A DNA stretch of 64,000 bases, taken from contig CANLUY010000002.1 of assembly GCA_947494435.1 (NCBI GenBank), positions 1,302,001 through 1,366,000 of the forward strand. Direction: 5' to 3'. Positions within the stretch are counted from its first letter, which is position 1, and each line of letters opens with the position of its first letter. The DNA comes from an uncultured Litoreibacter sp. GTDB taxonomy: Bacteria; Pseudomonadota; Alphaproteobacteria; Rhodobacterales; Rhodobacteraceae. This document shows positions 36,559 to 46,396 of the stretch, piece after piece. The notes beneath the pieces are model-generated. The model did no database searches, was not told where the DNA came from, and worked only from the letters and a program-made list of their open reading frames with translations. A program made the translations under genes and the position numbers.

Positions 36559-37719
36559 TCACTCTGCCAGGTGAGAAACCAGCTTTTCGATGAATGCTTC
36601 GCCCTGCTGGAACTGGTCTATTGAGATAAACTCATTAGGTTGATGGGCTTGCGCGATTTCACCGGGTCCGCAGATGATGGCGGAGTAGTCTTGTTCCTGA
36701 AACTGGCCCGCTTCGGTTCCGTAGCTGACCACATGGGTTGCGTTGTCGCCGGTCAGTTGGCGTACAAGCTGTTCAGCCGCACCGCCTTCTTCCGGTTGCA
36801 GGGCGGGTACGTGGAAACGCTCTGTCACCTCGATATGCGTTTCGGGCACGACCGCTTGCATTTGCGCTTCGACCTTGGCAACTTTTGCCATCAGCCGGTC
36901 GCGATATTCACTGATGTCATCGCCGGGGACGAGGCGGAAATCGATGGCGAATTCGCAGTCTTTTGCGGTAATATTGCCTGCCGTGCCACCTTTGATCATA
37001 CCGGTATGCGCAGTGGTGAATGGCGGCTCAAATTCGGCGGCGAGCGCGTTTGGGGTACGGGCGCGGATTTCCTCGTTCAGTTCATTGGCCCAGTTAATCA
37101 GCTTCGCTCCTTCCATAATCGCGCTCACGCCGGTGTGCATGAGCGACGAATGCACCTCGAACCCGTGGACATGGATGGCCCAGCCATAGCCGCCTTTGTG
37201 GCCGGACACGGTTTTCATCATCGACGGCTCACCGATGATGGCGGCCTGAGCCGGCGGCATGTGTTTGCGCATCTCAGCGATCATGAAAGGCGCGCCGATG
37301 CAGCCGACCTCCTCATCATAACTGAGCGCGATCTGGATCGGGCGTTTGATGCCACGTTCGAGTGCCAGCGGCACGGCGGAGAGCGCAAGCGCGTCAAAGC
37401 CCTTCATGTCGCAGGTGCCGCGTCCGTAGAGTTTGTCGCCAACTTGCGTGACTGTGAACGGGTCCGTGTCCCAATCCTGCCCCTCGACAGGAACAACATC
37501 CGTGTGGCCAGACAGGATCACGCCGCCCTCAACCTCGGGGCCAACATTGGCGTAGAGATTGGCCTTGGTTTGGTCGGCATTATAGACCCGCGTGGCTTTG
37601 ACGCCGTGCCCGTCAAGATACTCCTCAACCCAGTCGATCAGATCGAGATTGCTGACTTTGCTGACTGTCGGAAAGGAGACGAGCTTGTCCATCAGGTCAC
37701 GTGCGCTCATCTGAGCCAT
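36559..37719 (-). CDS. argE: acetylornithine deacetylase / M20 deacylase
   Basis: A 386-residue M20A zinc hydrolase. LSGHTDVVPVEGQDW, GRGTCDMKGFDALAL and SYDEEVGCIGAPFM hold the metal ligands and catalytic residues; IICGPGEIAQAHQPNEF is the C-terminal His motif. The sequence resembles ArgE, which frees ornithine from N-acetylornithine. Rhodobacterales usually recycle acetyl groups through ArgJ, so a catabolic role for imported N-acyl compounds is also plausible. Its start overlaps the ABC ATPase stop (ATGA). Confidence 0.88.
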   Translation of the reverse strand: MAQMSARDLMDKLVSFPTVSKVSNLDLIDWVEEYLDGHGVKATRVYNADQTKANLYANVGPEVEGGVILSGHTDVVPVEGQDWDTDPFTVTQVGDKLYGRGTCDMKGFDALALSAVPLALERGIKRPIQIALSYDEEVGCIGAPFMIAEMRKHMPPAQAAIIGEPSMMKTVSGHKGGYGWAIHVHGFEVHSSLMHTGVSAIMEGAKLINWANELNEEIRARTPNALAAEFEPPFTTAHTGMIKGGTAGNITAKDCEFAIDFRLVPGDDISEYRDRLMAKVAKVEAQMQAVVPETHIEVTERFHVPALQPEEGGAAEQLVRQLTGDNATHVVSYGTEAGQFQEQDYSAIICGPGEIAQAHQPNEFISIDQFQQGEAFIEKLVSHLAE

Positions 37720-39575
37720 CAGTTTTCCTCCAGGATCATGTGCCCGTCGCCCACTTCGCGGTAGCGGCTGGGTTTGGGTGCATAGTCCGTCGGGAAGATT
37801 GGCGAGGGAATGGGTTTGAAATTCAGATCGTGACTGATGGTTTTGTTGCGTGGGTCGGCGACTGGCACGGCGCTCATCAGCGCTTTGGTGTAGTCATGCT
37901 GGGGGTTTTCAAAGACCTGCTGGCGCGATCCGATCTCGACGATGCGGCCCAGATACATGACGGCAGTTCTATGGCTGACACGTTCGACCACGGCCATGTC
38001 GTGGCTGATAAAGACGATGGAAATGCCAAGGTCGGCTTGCAGTTCCAGAAACAGGTTCAAGACTTCCGCCTGCACGGAGACGTCGAGCGCGCTGACAGCC
38101 TCATCGGCGATGATCAGTTTCGGACCAAGCGCCAAGGCGCGCGCGATGGCCACGCGTTGGCGCTGACCGCCGGACATTTCATGGGGGTAGCGGTTGAGGA
38201 AACTGCGCGGCAATTGCACGCGATCAAACAGGCCCGCGACCTTGTCTTCAATGGCCGAGCGGCTTTCGCCGCCGAAATTGCGCAAGGGTTCGGCCACTTG
38301 GTCGAGCAGGCGCATTTGCGGATTGAGCGAGGCGAACGGGTCTTGGAACACCATCTGCATGTCGGCGCGGGCTTTGCGCAGGCCTTCATTGGACAGCCCG
38401 CGAATATCGACGCCGTCCAGTTCAATGCTGCCCGATTGCGGCTCAATCAGGCGCAGGACGGAGCGGCCCACGGTGGATTTCCCGCAGCCGGACTCGCCAA
38501 CGATCGAGAGAGTTTGGCCAGCAGGGACGGAGAAAGAGACATCTTCGACGGCGTGCACATTGGCCACCGTCCGGCGCATCAGCCCGCCTTTGACGGGGAA
38601 GCGCGTGACGAGGTTTTTCACTTCAAGCAGCGGGCGTGCATTGGCGTCGGGCTTTTTCGCGGGGGCCACTTTTGGGGCTGGCGCGCCCATCAGGCGCATG
38701 GGTTCGGGATCGGGCTTGCCAGTCATCTCGCCAAGTTTCGGGACCGCGGCCAGAAGGGCTTTGGTGTAGTCTTCTTTGGGGTTCTCGAAAATCTCGGTGA
38801 CGGTGCCCTCTTCCACCTTGTTGCCGCGGAACATGACGACGACGCGGTCGGCCATTTGGGCCACGACGGCCATGTCGTGGGTGATGAACATCACGGCAGC
38901 ACCCGTTTCGCGTTTCAGCGTGTCGATGAGGGCGAGGATTTCGGCTTGAATCGTGACGTCCAGCGCCGTCGTCGGTTCATCGGCGATCAGCAATTTCGGC
39001 TCGCAGGCCAAGGCCATGGCAATCATAACCCTTTGGCGCATGCCGCCGGATAGCTCATGGGGGTATTGATCAAGACGGCGCTCGGGTTCGGGGATGCGGA
39101 CTTTGCGGAGCAGTTCGAGCACACGTTCGGTGGCGTCGGCTTTTGAAATCTTGCGATGCGTTTGAAGCACTTCGCGCAGCTGTTTGCCGACGGTAAAGAC
39201 CGGGTTCAGTGCTGTCATCGGCTCCTGAAAAATCATGCCGATATGGTTGCCGCGCATCTCCCGCACAACGGTTTGATCAAGCTTTGCAAGGTCTTGCAGG
39301 CCCGCTCCGGTCCCGCTGTCAAACAGAAGCTGGCCGTTGGCGATGGTCCCGCCGCCGTAATCAATCAGCCGCATCAGCGACAAAGAACTAACCGATTTGC
39401 CAGAGCCACTTTCGCCAACGACGCAAACGGTCTGGCCTGCTTCGATATCGAAACTGATATCTTCCACGCCTGTCACGGGGCCGTCTTTGGTTTGAAACTC
39501 GACGCGCAGATTCCTTATCGAGGCAACTGGATGATTGGCCGTCTTCGCTGTCGCCTCACCGATCTCGTCGAGCAT
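37719..39575 (-). CDS. dipeptide/oligopeptide ABC transporter, two fused ATP-binding domains
   Basis: A 618-residue protein with two complete ABC ATPase domains, equivalent to DppD and DppF joined. Domain 1 has Walker A GESGSGKS, signature [12 protein letters not shown] and Walker [13 protein letters not shown]. Domain 2 has [20 protein letters not shown] and [12 protein letters not shown]. The linker (about 285-315) is Pro/Lys-rich. It powers the permeases encoded on the other strand at 41682-43605 and is divergent from their binding protein. Confidence 0.95.
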   Translation of the reverse strand: MLDEIGEATAKTANHPVASIRNLRVEFQTKDGPVTGVEDISFDIEAGQTVCVVGESGSGKSVSSLSLMRLIDYGGGTIANGQLLFDSGTGAGLQDLAKLDQTVVREMRGNHIGMIFQEPMTALNPVFTVGKQLREVLQTHRKISKADATERVLELLRKVRIPEPERRLDQYPHELSGGMRQRVMIAMALACEPKLLIADEPTTALDVTIQAEILALIDTLKRETGAAVMFITHDMAVVAQMADRVVVMFRGNKVEEGTVTEIFENPKEDYTKALLAAVPKLGEMTGKPDPEPMRLMGAPAPKVAPAKKPDANARPLLEVKNLVTRFPVKGGLMRRTVANVHAVEDVSFSVPAGQTLSIVGESGCGKSTVGRSVLRLIEPQSGSIELDGVDIRGLSNEGLRKARADMQMVFQDPFASLNPQMRLLDQVAEPLRNFGGESRSAIEDKVAGLFDRVQLPRSFLNRYPHEMSGGQRQRVAIARALALGPKLIIADEAVSALDVSVQAEVLNLFLELQADLGISIVFISHDMAVVERVSHRTAVMYLGRIVEIGSRQQVFENPQHDYTKALMSAVPVADPRNKTISHDLNFKPIPSPIFPTDYAPKPSRYREVGDGHMILEEN

Positions 39576-39884
39576 GCATATCCCCTAAATGACGTCTTCG
39601 CGCCGATGCGCCATCGACACTGTGCTACTTTCGTAGGCCTTGCCGCGCACCAACCGTGAAAAACTATAGGTCGCAGGCCGAAGAGAATGCAACAGCCGGA
39701 AAACCCCTTGCAATTCAATCGAAAGGTGGTTTGTCATGTGTGTTAATCAATTGGTCAGGATTACGCATTGAACAACAATACCCCTGTTATGATTATATGT
39801 TTCGCGTAACATCTGCCGAATCCAGAGCGCCAAAAAAGGCGCCGCCCGAGGTTTAACAAGAGCACCCCAACAAGGAGACGACAC
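39576..39884. promoter_or_regulatory. divergent control region of the peptide transporter
   Basis: No gene is seen here. It separates the ATPase operon (minus) from the binding-protein operon (plus). A weak plus-strand promoter candidate is TTGAAC (39768-39773) with ATTATA at 39792-39797, 18 bases apart. A small GCGCC/GGCGC hairpin with an A6 loop lies at 39827-39842, and an AAGGAG ribosome site precedes the binding-protein start. Confidence 0.4.
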
Positions 39885-41600
39885 ATGAAACTCAGAACAG
39901 CCCTCATGGGTGCCGCTGCTATGATGACGGCAGCTTCGCCGCTTCTGGCCGACGGTCACGAAGGTGAGCGCGGCCGCGATGGCGAGCTCAAGATCATTTA
40001 TTGGCAAGCGCCCTCTATCATGAACCCGTATCTGTCGGGTGGTACGAAAGAGCTGGAAGCTGCCTCTCTCGTGATTGAACCGCTTGCGCGCTACAATGAA
40101 GAAGGCGCTTTGGTGCCATGGCTCGTTGACGAAGTGCCAACAGTTGCCAATGGCGGCGTATCCGAAGACCTGAAATCCATCACGTGGAAGCTGAGCGAAG
40201 GGCTGAAATGGTCTGACGGCTCGCCAGTGACATCGGAAGATGTGAAATTCAGCTGGGAATACTGCACCGCGGAAGGCGGCGGCTGTGCGCAGGCTGAGAA
40301 ATATCTGGACGTGACATCCGTGGACACACCGGACGCGCAAACGGTTGTCGTGAACTTTGGCGTCGCCAAGCCATTTCCCTATGGTCCATTTGTAGGCGCG
40401 CAAGCTCCGATCATCCAGAAAGCACAATTCGCGGATTGCATGGGCGCGAATGCCCCGACCTGTACGGATGCGAACTTCAACCCCATCGGCACTGGCCCGT
40501 TCACAGTTACGGAATTCAAACCGAATGACGTGATCACGCTGGCAGCCAATGAAAACTACCGCGACGAAAGCAAACCTGCCTTCGCAACCGTGACCTTCAA
40601 AGGCGGCGGCGATGCGGCTTCTGCGGGTCGTGCTGTGATGGAAACCGGCGAGTTTGACTACGCTTGGAACCTGCAGCTTGCACCAGAAGAGCTGGACCGC
40701 ATGGAATCTGCCGGTAAAGGTAAAAACGTTGTTTCGTTTGGTACCTCGGTTGAGCGGATCATGATCAACTTCACCGATCCAAGTGCTGAATTGGGCGAGC
40801 GTCGCGGGACAACAGATCATCCGCACCCGTTCCTGACAGACAAAGCAGTGCGCCAAGCCATGTCCATGGCGATTGACCGCGCTTTGCTGGTTGAGATCGG
40901 CTATGGCAACTTTGGTCGTCTGACCTGTAACGTGCTGCCAGCGCCTGCTGCGTTTGCCTCAACAGCCAATGACAGCTGCCTGACGCAAGACATCGAAGGC
41001 GCAAAGGCTGTGCTGGAAGAAGCTGGCTGGGTTGCTGGTGGTGACGGCATCCGCGCGAAAGACGGCGTGAAACTGTCCGTGCTGTACCAAACATCGACCA
41101 ACGCTGTGCGTCAGGACTTCCAAGCCCTGATCAAAGACTGGTGGAACCAAATCGGTATCGAAGTTGAGCTGCGCAACATCGACGCGTCGGTCTTCTTTGG
41201 ATCGGATCCGGGATCGGATGATACATTCCAGAAGTTCTTTGCGGATGTGGAAATGTACACCAACAACTTCGACGGCACAGACCCGGAAGCCTATATGGCT
41301 GGTTGGACTTGCGACCAGCGCCCACGTCCAGAGACACAGTGGCAGGGCAACAACATGCCGCGCTTCTGCTCAGACGAGTATGACGCTCTGCGGGCCGAGC
41401 TTTCGACAACTGGCGACATTGAAGAGCGGGCACGTTTGGCGAAAGCCATGAACGACATGCTGATGCAGGAATATGTCATGCTTCCACTGGTGCACCGTGG
41501 TCGTAACGCGGCCCATGCCAACACTCTCGGCGGTGTCGTCATGAACGTGTGGGACAGCGAAATTTGGAACGCTGCTGACTGGTACCGCATCGGTAACTGA
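39885..41600 (+). CDS. peptide ABC transporter substrate-binding protein
   Basis: A 571-residue periplasmic solute-binding protein of family 5 (SBP_bac_5). A signal peptide ends near PLLADGHE. TWKLSEGLKWSDGSPVTSED and PFLTDKAVRQAMSMAIDR are typical, and YVMLPLVHRGRNAAH ends the ligand-enclosing lobe. The family captures di/oligopeptides, opines or other compounds, so the ligand is not fixed by sequence. Followed by stem-loops and then the permease genes. Confidence 0.94.
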   Translation: MKLRTALMGAAAMMTAASPLLADGHEGERGRDGELKIIYWQAPSIMNPYLSGGTKELEAASLVIEPLARYNEEGALVPWLVDEVPTVANGGVSEDLKSITWKLSEGLKWSDGSPVTSEDVKFSWEYCTAEGGGCAQAEKYLDVTSVDTPDAQTVVVNFGVAKPFPYGPFVGAQAPIIQKAQFADCMGANAPTCTDANFNPIGTGPFTVTEFKPNDVITLAANENYRDESKPAFATVTFKGGGDAASAGRAVMETGEFDYAWNLQLAPEELDRMESAGKGKNVVSFGTSVERIMINFTDPSAELGERRGTTDHPHPFLTDKAVRQAMSMAIDRALLVEIGYGNFGRLTCNVLPAPAAFASTANDSCLTQDIEGAKAVLEEAGWVAGGDGIRAKDGVKLSVLYQTSTNAVRQDFQALIKDWWNQIGIEVELRNIDASVFFGSDPGSDDTFQKFFADVEMYTNNFDGTDPEAYMAGWTCDQRPRPETQWQGNNMPRFCSDEYDALRAELSTTGDIEERARLAKAMNDMLMQEYVMLPLVHRGRNAAHANTLGGVVMNVWDSEIWNAADWYRIGN

Positions 41601-41640
41601 TCACATGTGATCTAATTTGGGCGGGGGTAATTCCCCGCCC
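41599..41640 (+). terminator. two consecutive stem-loops after the binding-protein gene
   Basis: A perfect 14-bp palindrome (GATCACATGTGATC, 41599-41612) overlaps the stop codon. A second hairpin with an eight-bp stem (GGGCGGGG/CCCCGCCC, 41619-41640) follows without a strong T run. This arrangement usually gives partial termination or protects the upstream mRNA, so that the binding protein is made in excess of the permeases. Confidence 0.6.
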
Positions 41641-41681
41641 TCTTCGCATTCTCAAAGACCTGCACTGAGGCGTCGTTCCCT

Positions 41682-42707
41682 ATGCTCAATTACACGCTCC
41701 GACGGTTGATCCTAACGATCCCGACGCTTCTGTTCATCTCTTTCATTATTTTCATTATCGTTAAGCTCAGCCCGTCTGATCCGACCGGCGGCTTACCCCT
41801 GACCATCCCGCCTGAAGTCCGCGAACAAATCCGGGAGGCATTGGGGGTCAATAAACCGCTGATGGTGCAGTATTTCTTGTGGCTGAAGCAATTCTTCTGG
41901 CTGGAACCGCGCCTGTATCTGGAAGGCGCGTTTGGTTGGGACCTTGGCACCGAGGGCGAGACGCGGTTGATTTCTTATGCCACCCGCTCGCCGGTCATGG
42001 ACCTGATCTGGCAGCGTATGCCGCAGACACTTTGGGTCGTGGGGACGGCCTATGTGGTGGGGGTTTTGATCGCGATACCCATCGGGGTGATCTCCGCCTA
42101 CAGGCAGTATTCGGCCTTCGATCAGATCGGCACATTCGTGTCGATGATCGGCTTTTCTGTCCCGCCATTCTTTTCCGGCGTGTTGGTGATCGTGATCTTC
42201 TCTGTCCTGATCCCGACGGATAGTTTCTGGTGGCTGCCCTCGATCTACGACACGACGCATCAGGTCGTGGATTGGGAGAGTTTCAAGTTCCAGTTCCGAC
42301 AGATGATCATGCCGGTCATGGTGCTGGCCTTGCAGATCACGGCGCAAATCTCGCGCTTTGCGCGGGCATCCATGCTCGACAATCTCAATCAAGACTATGT
42401 CCGCACCGCCCGTGCCAAAGGTATTCGGGAGCGTAAGGTGGTGCTGGTGCATGTCTTACGAAACTCGATGATCCCAGTCGTCACGGTGATTGCGCTGGGC
42501 ATTCCCGGCATCTTTGGCGGCGCGATTATCACGGAGCAAGTGTTCAAGGTGAATGGTCTTGGCCAGCTGCTGATCATCGCAATCCAAGGTGGTGACGTGC
42601 CGACGGTACAAACGCTGACGTTTATCTTCGCAATCCTGATCGTGCTCTTCAATTTGGTGGCAGACGTGCTTTACGGTCTGCTCGACCCGAGGATCCGCTA
42701 TGACTGA
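41682..42707 (+). CDS. peptide ABC transporter permease, DppB type
   Basis: A 341-residue inner-membrane permease with about six helices. It opens with the DppB/OppB hallmark MLNYTLRRLILTIPTLLF. The cytoplasmic EAA-like loop (DYVRTARAKGIRERKVVLVH) contacts the ATPase. It overlaps the next permease gene by eight bases. Confidence 0.95.
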   Translation: MLNYTLRRLILTIPTLLFISFIIFIIVKLSPSDPTGGLPLTIPPEVREQIREALGVNKPLMVQYFLWLKQFFWLEPRLYLEGAFGWDLGTEGETRLISYATRSPVMDLIWQRMPQTLWVVGTAYVVGVLIAIPIGVISAYRQYSAFDQIGTFVSMIGFSVPPFFSGVLVIVIFSVLIPTDSFWWLPSIYDTTHQVVDWESFKFQFRQMIMPVMVLALQITAQISRFARASMLDNLNQDYVRTARAKGIRERKVVLVHVLRNSMIPVVTVIALGIPGIFGGAIITEQVFKVNGLGQLLIIAIQGGDVPTVQTLTFIFAILIVLFNLVADVLYGLLDPRIRYD

Positions 42708-43605
42708 TACATCCGTGGAAACCAAAGTCACCCGCAACCAATGGTGGGATGTGTGGGATCAGTTCCGCAGCCACAAGGGCGCGATGCTCGGCGCGATTGT
42801 GTTCTTCATCATCGTTTTCGCGATCCTGTTTGGTCCGATGCTATGGCCCTATGATGCAACGACCATCGACATCCGTTCCCGCAACCAAGGCCCAAGCTGG
42901 GCGCATCCGATGGGAACAGACCAACTGGGCCGCGATACGATGGCCCGCGTGATGTCGGGCGGGCGTGTGTCGCTGGCGGTTGGGATGACCGCGATGGTGA
43001 TTGCGCTGGTAGTCGGCACGTTGATCGGCGTGCTGGCAGGCTATTTCAAGCGGCTCGATGGCATTCTGATGCGGCTGACGGACCTGTTCCTCGCCCTGCC
43101 CTTGCTGCCGCTTCTGCTGGTCATCATCATGCTGTTCCGCGACAAGCTGAGTGCGAATTTCGGACCGGAGGGCGGTATCTTCGTCCTAATGGTTTCCGCC
43201 ATCGGGATGACGTCCTGGATGCAGACTGCACGGATTGTACGCGGTGACGTTTTGGCCTTGAAAGAGCGTGAGTTCGTCTTGGCCGCGCGGTCGATCGGGA
43301 CGCCCAATACGCAAATGATCACGCGCCATGTGCTGCCAAACGTCATGTCGCCGATCATGGTTTCAGCTACTTTGGGTATCGCAACAGCGATTATCACCGA
43401 AAGCGCGCTTAGCTTCCTCGGGCTTGGCTTCCCACCTGATTTCCCGACTTGGGGCCGCTTGCTGCGCGACGGCACAGACTTCCTGCAGCAATTCCCTGAA
43501 CGCGCCATCTGGCCGGGCTTACTGATCTCGCTCACAGTGTTGGGCGTGAATTACATGGGCGACGGGTTGCGCGACGCTCTTGATCCGCGCATTCGGGGTC
43601 GCTGA
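42700..43605 (+). CDS. peptide ABC transporter permease, DppC type
   Basis: A 301-residue permease, partner of the DppB-type protein. HPMGTDQLGRDTMARVMSGG is the DppC/OppC signature, and EREFVLAARSIGTPNTQMI is the EAA loop. The C-terminus GDGLRDALDPRIRGR is also typical. Last gene of the plus-strand half of the transporter; a hairpin follows. Confidence 0.95.
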   Translation: MTDTSVETKVTRNQWWDVWDQFRSHKGAMLGAIVFFIIVFAILFGPMLWPYDATTIDIRSRNQGPSWAHPMGTDQLGRDTMARVMSGGRVSLAVGMTAMVIALVVGTLIGVLAGYFKRLDGILMRLTDLFLALPLLPLLLVIIMLFRDKLSANFGPEGGIFVLMVSAIGMTSWMQTARIVRGDVLALKEREFVLAARSIGTPNTQMITRHVLPNVMSPIMVSATLGIATAIITESALSFLGLGFPPDFPTWGRLLRDGTDFLQQFPERAIWPGLLISLTVLGVNYMGDGLRDALDPRIRGR

Positions 43606-43612
43606 TCTATCT

Positions 43613-43651
43613 AGCAAAAAACTATCCCCGCCGGAGGCGATCCGACGGGGA
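43613..43651. terminator. hairpin between convergent permease and glycine-rich genes
   Basis: An imperfect stem (TCCCCG-CCGGA / TCCG-ACGGGGA, 43624-43651) has an A-rich stretch on its left. Read on the minus strand this becomes stem plus T run, a good terminator for the glycine-rich gene; the plus-strand side lacks a T run. Confidence 0.6.
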
Positions 43652-43682
43652 CAAAACAGGTCAACCTTTGAGCTGAAGCGCC

Positions 43683-43967
43683 TTAGCCCTTCATTTTCTT
43701 CATGACCATGCCAACAACCATCTGAACAACCATACCAGCAACACCGCCGCCGACCAGATTGCCGGCCATCGCGCCGATATCCATACCGCCTGCAGCGTCG
43801 CCACCTGCAGCGCCCATTAGGCCGCCCAGCAATTGACCACCGGCCACACCGCCGACACCGCCAGCAAGCAAGCTGCCGATATTCCCCAAACCATTATCCG
43901 GCTTTACTTTCGCACCTGCAGTGCCGCCCAAAGCGCCACCGATAACTTGTGCAATAAGATTTTCCAT
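43683..43967 (-). CDS. small glycine-rich protein, unknown function
   Basis: A 94-residue protein starting at 43967 (MENLIAQVIGGALGG), with GAGGGG upstream. It is rich in Gly, Ala, Val and Met with long Gly-Gly runs and a Lys-rich end (MKKMKG). The spacing of hydrophobic residues suggests glycine-zipper membrane helices. I know proteins of this style only as hypotheticals. Confidence 0.7.
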   Translation of the reverse strand: MENLIAQVIGGALGGTAGAKVKPDNGLGNIGSLLAGGVGGVAGGQLLGGLMGAAGGDAAGGMDIGAMAGNLVGGGVAGMVVQMVVGMVMKKMKG

Positions 43968-44091
43968 GAGTATTCCCCTCCCCATCAAGCGCCACACCGA
44001 CACTTGTCTATAGTGTGGGTACGTTCGCTAATGGGTCACGGAACCTTGAGCAATGGGGAAAGTTCTGTATCTGCTCCCCGCCGATGCCTGC

Positions 44092-45384
44092 TTACTCCAT
44101 CTTTTCGCGTATCCGACGGACAAGCCACCAGACCCCGAGGATGACCAAGGGCGTCATCAATGAGGTAAGGACGAGCTTTGAGACCCCTGCGGCATCGCCC
44201 AAGGGCTCTGCCATGTAGATGACCAAGTTTACCGCGTAGTAGCTGATTGCAACAACTGAGAGCCCTTCGACCGTTTTTTGTAGGCGAAGCTGGAGGTCCG
44301 CGCGTTTGTCCATGCTTTCCAGAAGTGTCTGGTTCTGCGCGGAGCGTTCAACATCAACACGGGTGCGCAACAGGTCGCTGGCACGCGTGGCACGGCCTGA
44401 CATGGATTTGATCCGCGTCTCCGTGGCTTTCACAGTGCGCATCGCCGGATCAAACCGACGCATCATAAACTCACTGAACGTCTGCAATCCGCGAAACCGT
44501 TCTTCGCGCAGGATGTCGATGCGCTGATTGACCAGTGTTTCGTAAGCTGCAGTAGCCGCGAACCGATAGGCCGAGCGTGCAGCTAAGGCTTCAAGTTCTG
44601 ATGAGACCTGCAGGAGCGAGTTGAGCGTTTCGTCGGCAGGGGTCGCTGGCCCTGCCATCTGCCCCGTCATCTGGCTCATGATCTCTGTGAGGGTTTCATC
44701 TATATGGGTCAGCCCTGACCCCATGCTCCGCACACGGCTGAGACCCAGCATCGACATGCTTTTGTAGGTCTCAATCTCGCACAAGCGCTGCACGACGCGG
44801 CCCAAGCGGCGAGGACCGCAGTCTTCACCGACAAAAACGGCAAAGCGCATGTGGCCATTTTCATCTATCCGAAAATCACCAGCAATTGTCACACTCTCGT
44901 CCAGCACATGGCTACAGGCTAAACTTTCCGGTACGAACCAATCGCCCAGTTTGTCAAAAATCTTGTCTTCGCCCGGTGTCTGCTCAATGCGCACCAAGGC
45001 AGATGTGATCCGCACACCCGGTGCGGCTTCGAGCCAGTCATCAGGAAATGCTTCGAAAGTGGTGCCGTCAAATGGCCGTTCCGCAACGCCATCGCCGAAC
45101 AGCGTATAGGTCACAAATTCCGTGTGGCTTTCCCATTTCAGCTTGTGACGACCGATCTTGCCAAACCAATGCGTGGCACCGGGCTGCGGGTGCGATGCAC
45201 CGTAACGATCAAGAAGCGATATCAAATGCGCGCGGTCTTTATCACGATCACGCGCGGCGGCATCAACCTCTTGCTTGATCGCGATAAAAGCCGCGTGACA
45301 CGGCGCCTTTAGGGAGGGAAACGGTCGGGCGTGTAACTCGTTCGCGAGCGCATAACGCAGCGGGTGATCTTCAATCGGTGGCAT
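44092..45384 (-). CDS. DUF3422 family protein
   Basis: A 430-residue protein starting at 45384 (MPPIEDHPLRYALANELHARP), which is the DUF3422 N-terminal pattern. The middle part is helical (YETLVNQRIDILREERFRGL). Two membrane helices near the C-terminus (about 360-420, ISYYAVNLVIYMAEPLG and VLTSLMTPLVILGVWWLV) give a topology like CorA-type or sensor-like proteins, but no function is established to my knowledge. Single-gene unit preceded by an inverted repeat. Confidence 0.87.
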   Translation of the reverse strand: MPPIEDHPLRYALANELHARPFPSLKAPCHAAFIAIKQEVDAAARDRDKDRAHLISLLDRYGASHPQPGATHWFGKIGRHKLKWESHTEFVTYTLFGDGVAERPFDGTTFEAFPDDWLEAAPGVRITSALVRIEQTPGEDKIFDKLGDWFVPESLACSHVLDESVTIAGDFRIDENGHMRFAVFVGEDCGPRRLGRVVQRLCEIETYKSMSMLGLSRVRSMGSGLTHIDETLTEIMSQMTGQMAGPATPADETLNSLLQVSSELEALAARSAYRFAATAAYETLVNQRIDILREERFRGLQTFSEFMMRRFDPAMRTVKATETRIKSMSGRATRASDLLRTRVDVERSAQNQTLLESMDKRADLQLRLQKTVEGLSVVAISYYAVNLVIYMAEPLGDAAGVSKLVLTSLMTPLVILGVWWLVRRIREKME

Positions 45385-45396
45385 CGTAAAACCCTT

Positions 45397-45430
45397 CAAT
45401 CTTCAAGCGCAACCTAGCGCCTGAAGATTG
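45397..45430. repeat. inverted repeat just upstream of the DUF3422 gene
   Basis: CAATCTTCA (45397-45405) and TGAAGATTG (45422-45430) are perfect reverse complements. Inside them GCGC pairs with GCGC, leaving one mismatch per side and a six-base loop. It lies 12 bases before the DUF3422 start and downstream of the yghU stop. It could be an operator, a leader hairpin or a weak terminator for yghU. Confidence 0.6.
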
Positions 45431-45529
45431 AATGTAAACTTAAAATCTTTGAAAAACCGGAGGTTAGCAGTGTGCAACTGCATACCGAGCGCCTAGACTC
45501 CGGCAATCATCGACCCAAAGACAGGTTTC

Positions 45530-46396
45530 CTAAGACGCGCCTTCGATTTTTTCTTGTGTTTTCAGATCGAAATCGGAGGCGTCGTGACGCTCGTGTAATT
45601 GCTCCTCAAGAGGCCCAAACGAGCGGTTGACCATTGCCCCACGCTTATAGGCGGGCCGCGAAGATACGAGGTCGGCCCAGCGGATGACGTTCTTGTAGAT
45701 GCCCACATCGAGAAAATCACCGGCATTGTAGCTCGCACCCTGCACGGTGCGGCCATACCACGGGCATGTAGCCATATCGGCAATCGTATATGTGTCGCCT
45801 GCAAGGTATTCGTTGTCGGCCAAATGGCGATCCAGAACATCCAGCTGACGTTTCGCCTCCATCGTGAAACGATCAATTGGGTACTGCATTTTATACGGGG
45901 CATAGGCGTAGAAATGCCCGAACCCGCCGCCAAGATAGGGCGCAGAACCTTGGAGCCAGAATAGCCAATTCATCGTTTCCGTGCGTGACTTGAGGTCCGT
46001 CGGTAAGAACGCGTTGTCAAATTTCTCTGACAGATAGAACAGGATCGACGCGCTTTCGAAAATACGGGTCTGTGTGGTCGTGTCGAACATCGCAGGGATT
46101 TTTGAATTCGGGTTGATATCGACAAAGCCAGAGCCGAACTGGTCGCCTTCAGTGATCCGGATCAACCATGCGTCATATTCCGCCCCGGAAAAGCCTGCTG
46201 CGAGAAGTTCTTCGAGCATGACCGTGACTTTGACACCGTTGGGCGTGGCCAAGCTATATAGCTGCAAAGGGTTTTCACCGACAGGCAGATTTTTGTCATG
46301 GGTGGCGCCAGCGATCGGGCGGTTGAGGCTGGCCCACTCCCCCCCATTTTCGCTTTCCCATGTCCACACTTTTGGGGGTGTATATTCGTCTTTCAT
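45530..46396 (-). CDS. yghU: glutathione-dependent disulfide-bond oxidoreductase, YghU type
   Basis: A 288-residue Nu-class glutathione transferase. It tracks the E. coli YghU sequence through PPKVWTWESENGG, GENPLQLYSLATPNG, INPNSKIPAMFD and EEQLHERHDASDF. The start at 46396 has an AGGAG site nine bases upstream; the frame extends a further 21 codons without support. YghU reduces disulfides using two glutathiones. Transcribed alone. Confidence 0.95.
   Translation of the reverse strand: MKDEYTPPKVWTWESENGGEWASLNRPIAGATHDKNLPVGENPLQLYSLATPNGVKVTVMLEELLAAGFSGAEYDAWLIRITEGDQFGSGFVDINPNSKIPAMFDTTTQTRIFESASILFYLSEKFDNAFLPTDLKSRTETMNWLFWLQGSAPYLGGGFGHFYAYAPYKMQYPIDRFTMEAKRQLDVLDRHLADNEYLAGDTYTIADMATCPWYGRTVQGASYNAGDFLDVGIYKNVIRWADLVSSRPAYKRGAMVNRSFGPLEEQLHERHDASDFDLKTQEKIEGAS

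Noticed and set aside
36640-37764. 374-residue plus-strand frame
   Set aside because: Antisense to argE; no domain, and its end runs into the ABC ATPase gene on the other strand.
37701-39053. 450-residue plus-strand frame
   Set aside because: Antisense to the fused ABC ATPase, whose motifs are intact. Long antisense frames are expected in GC-rich coding DNA; the translation has no domain pattern and is rich in Asp, His and Gly.
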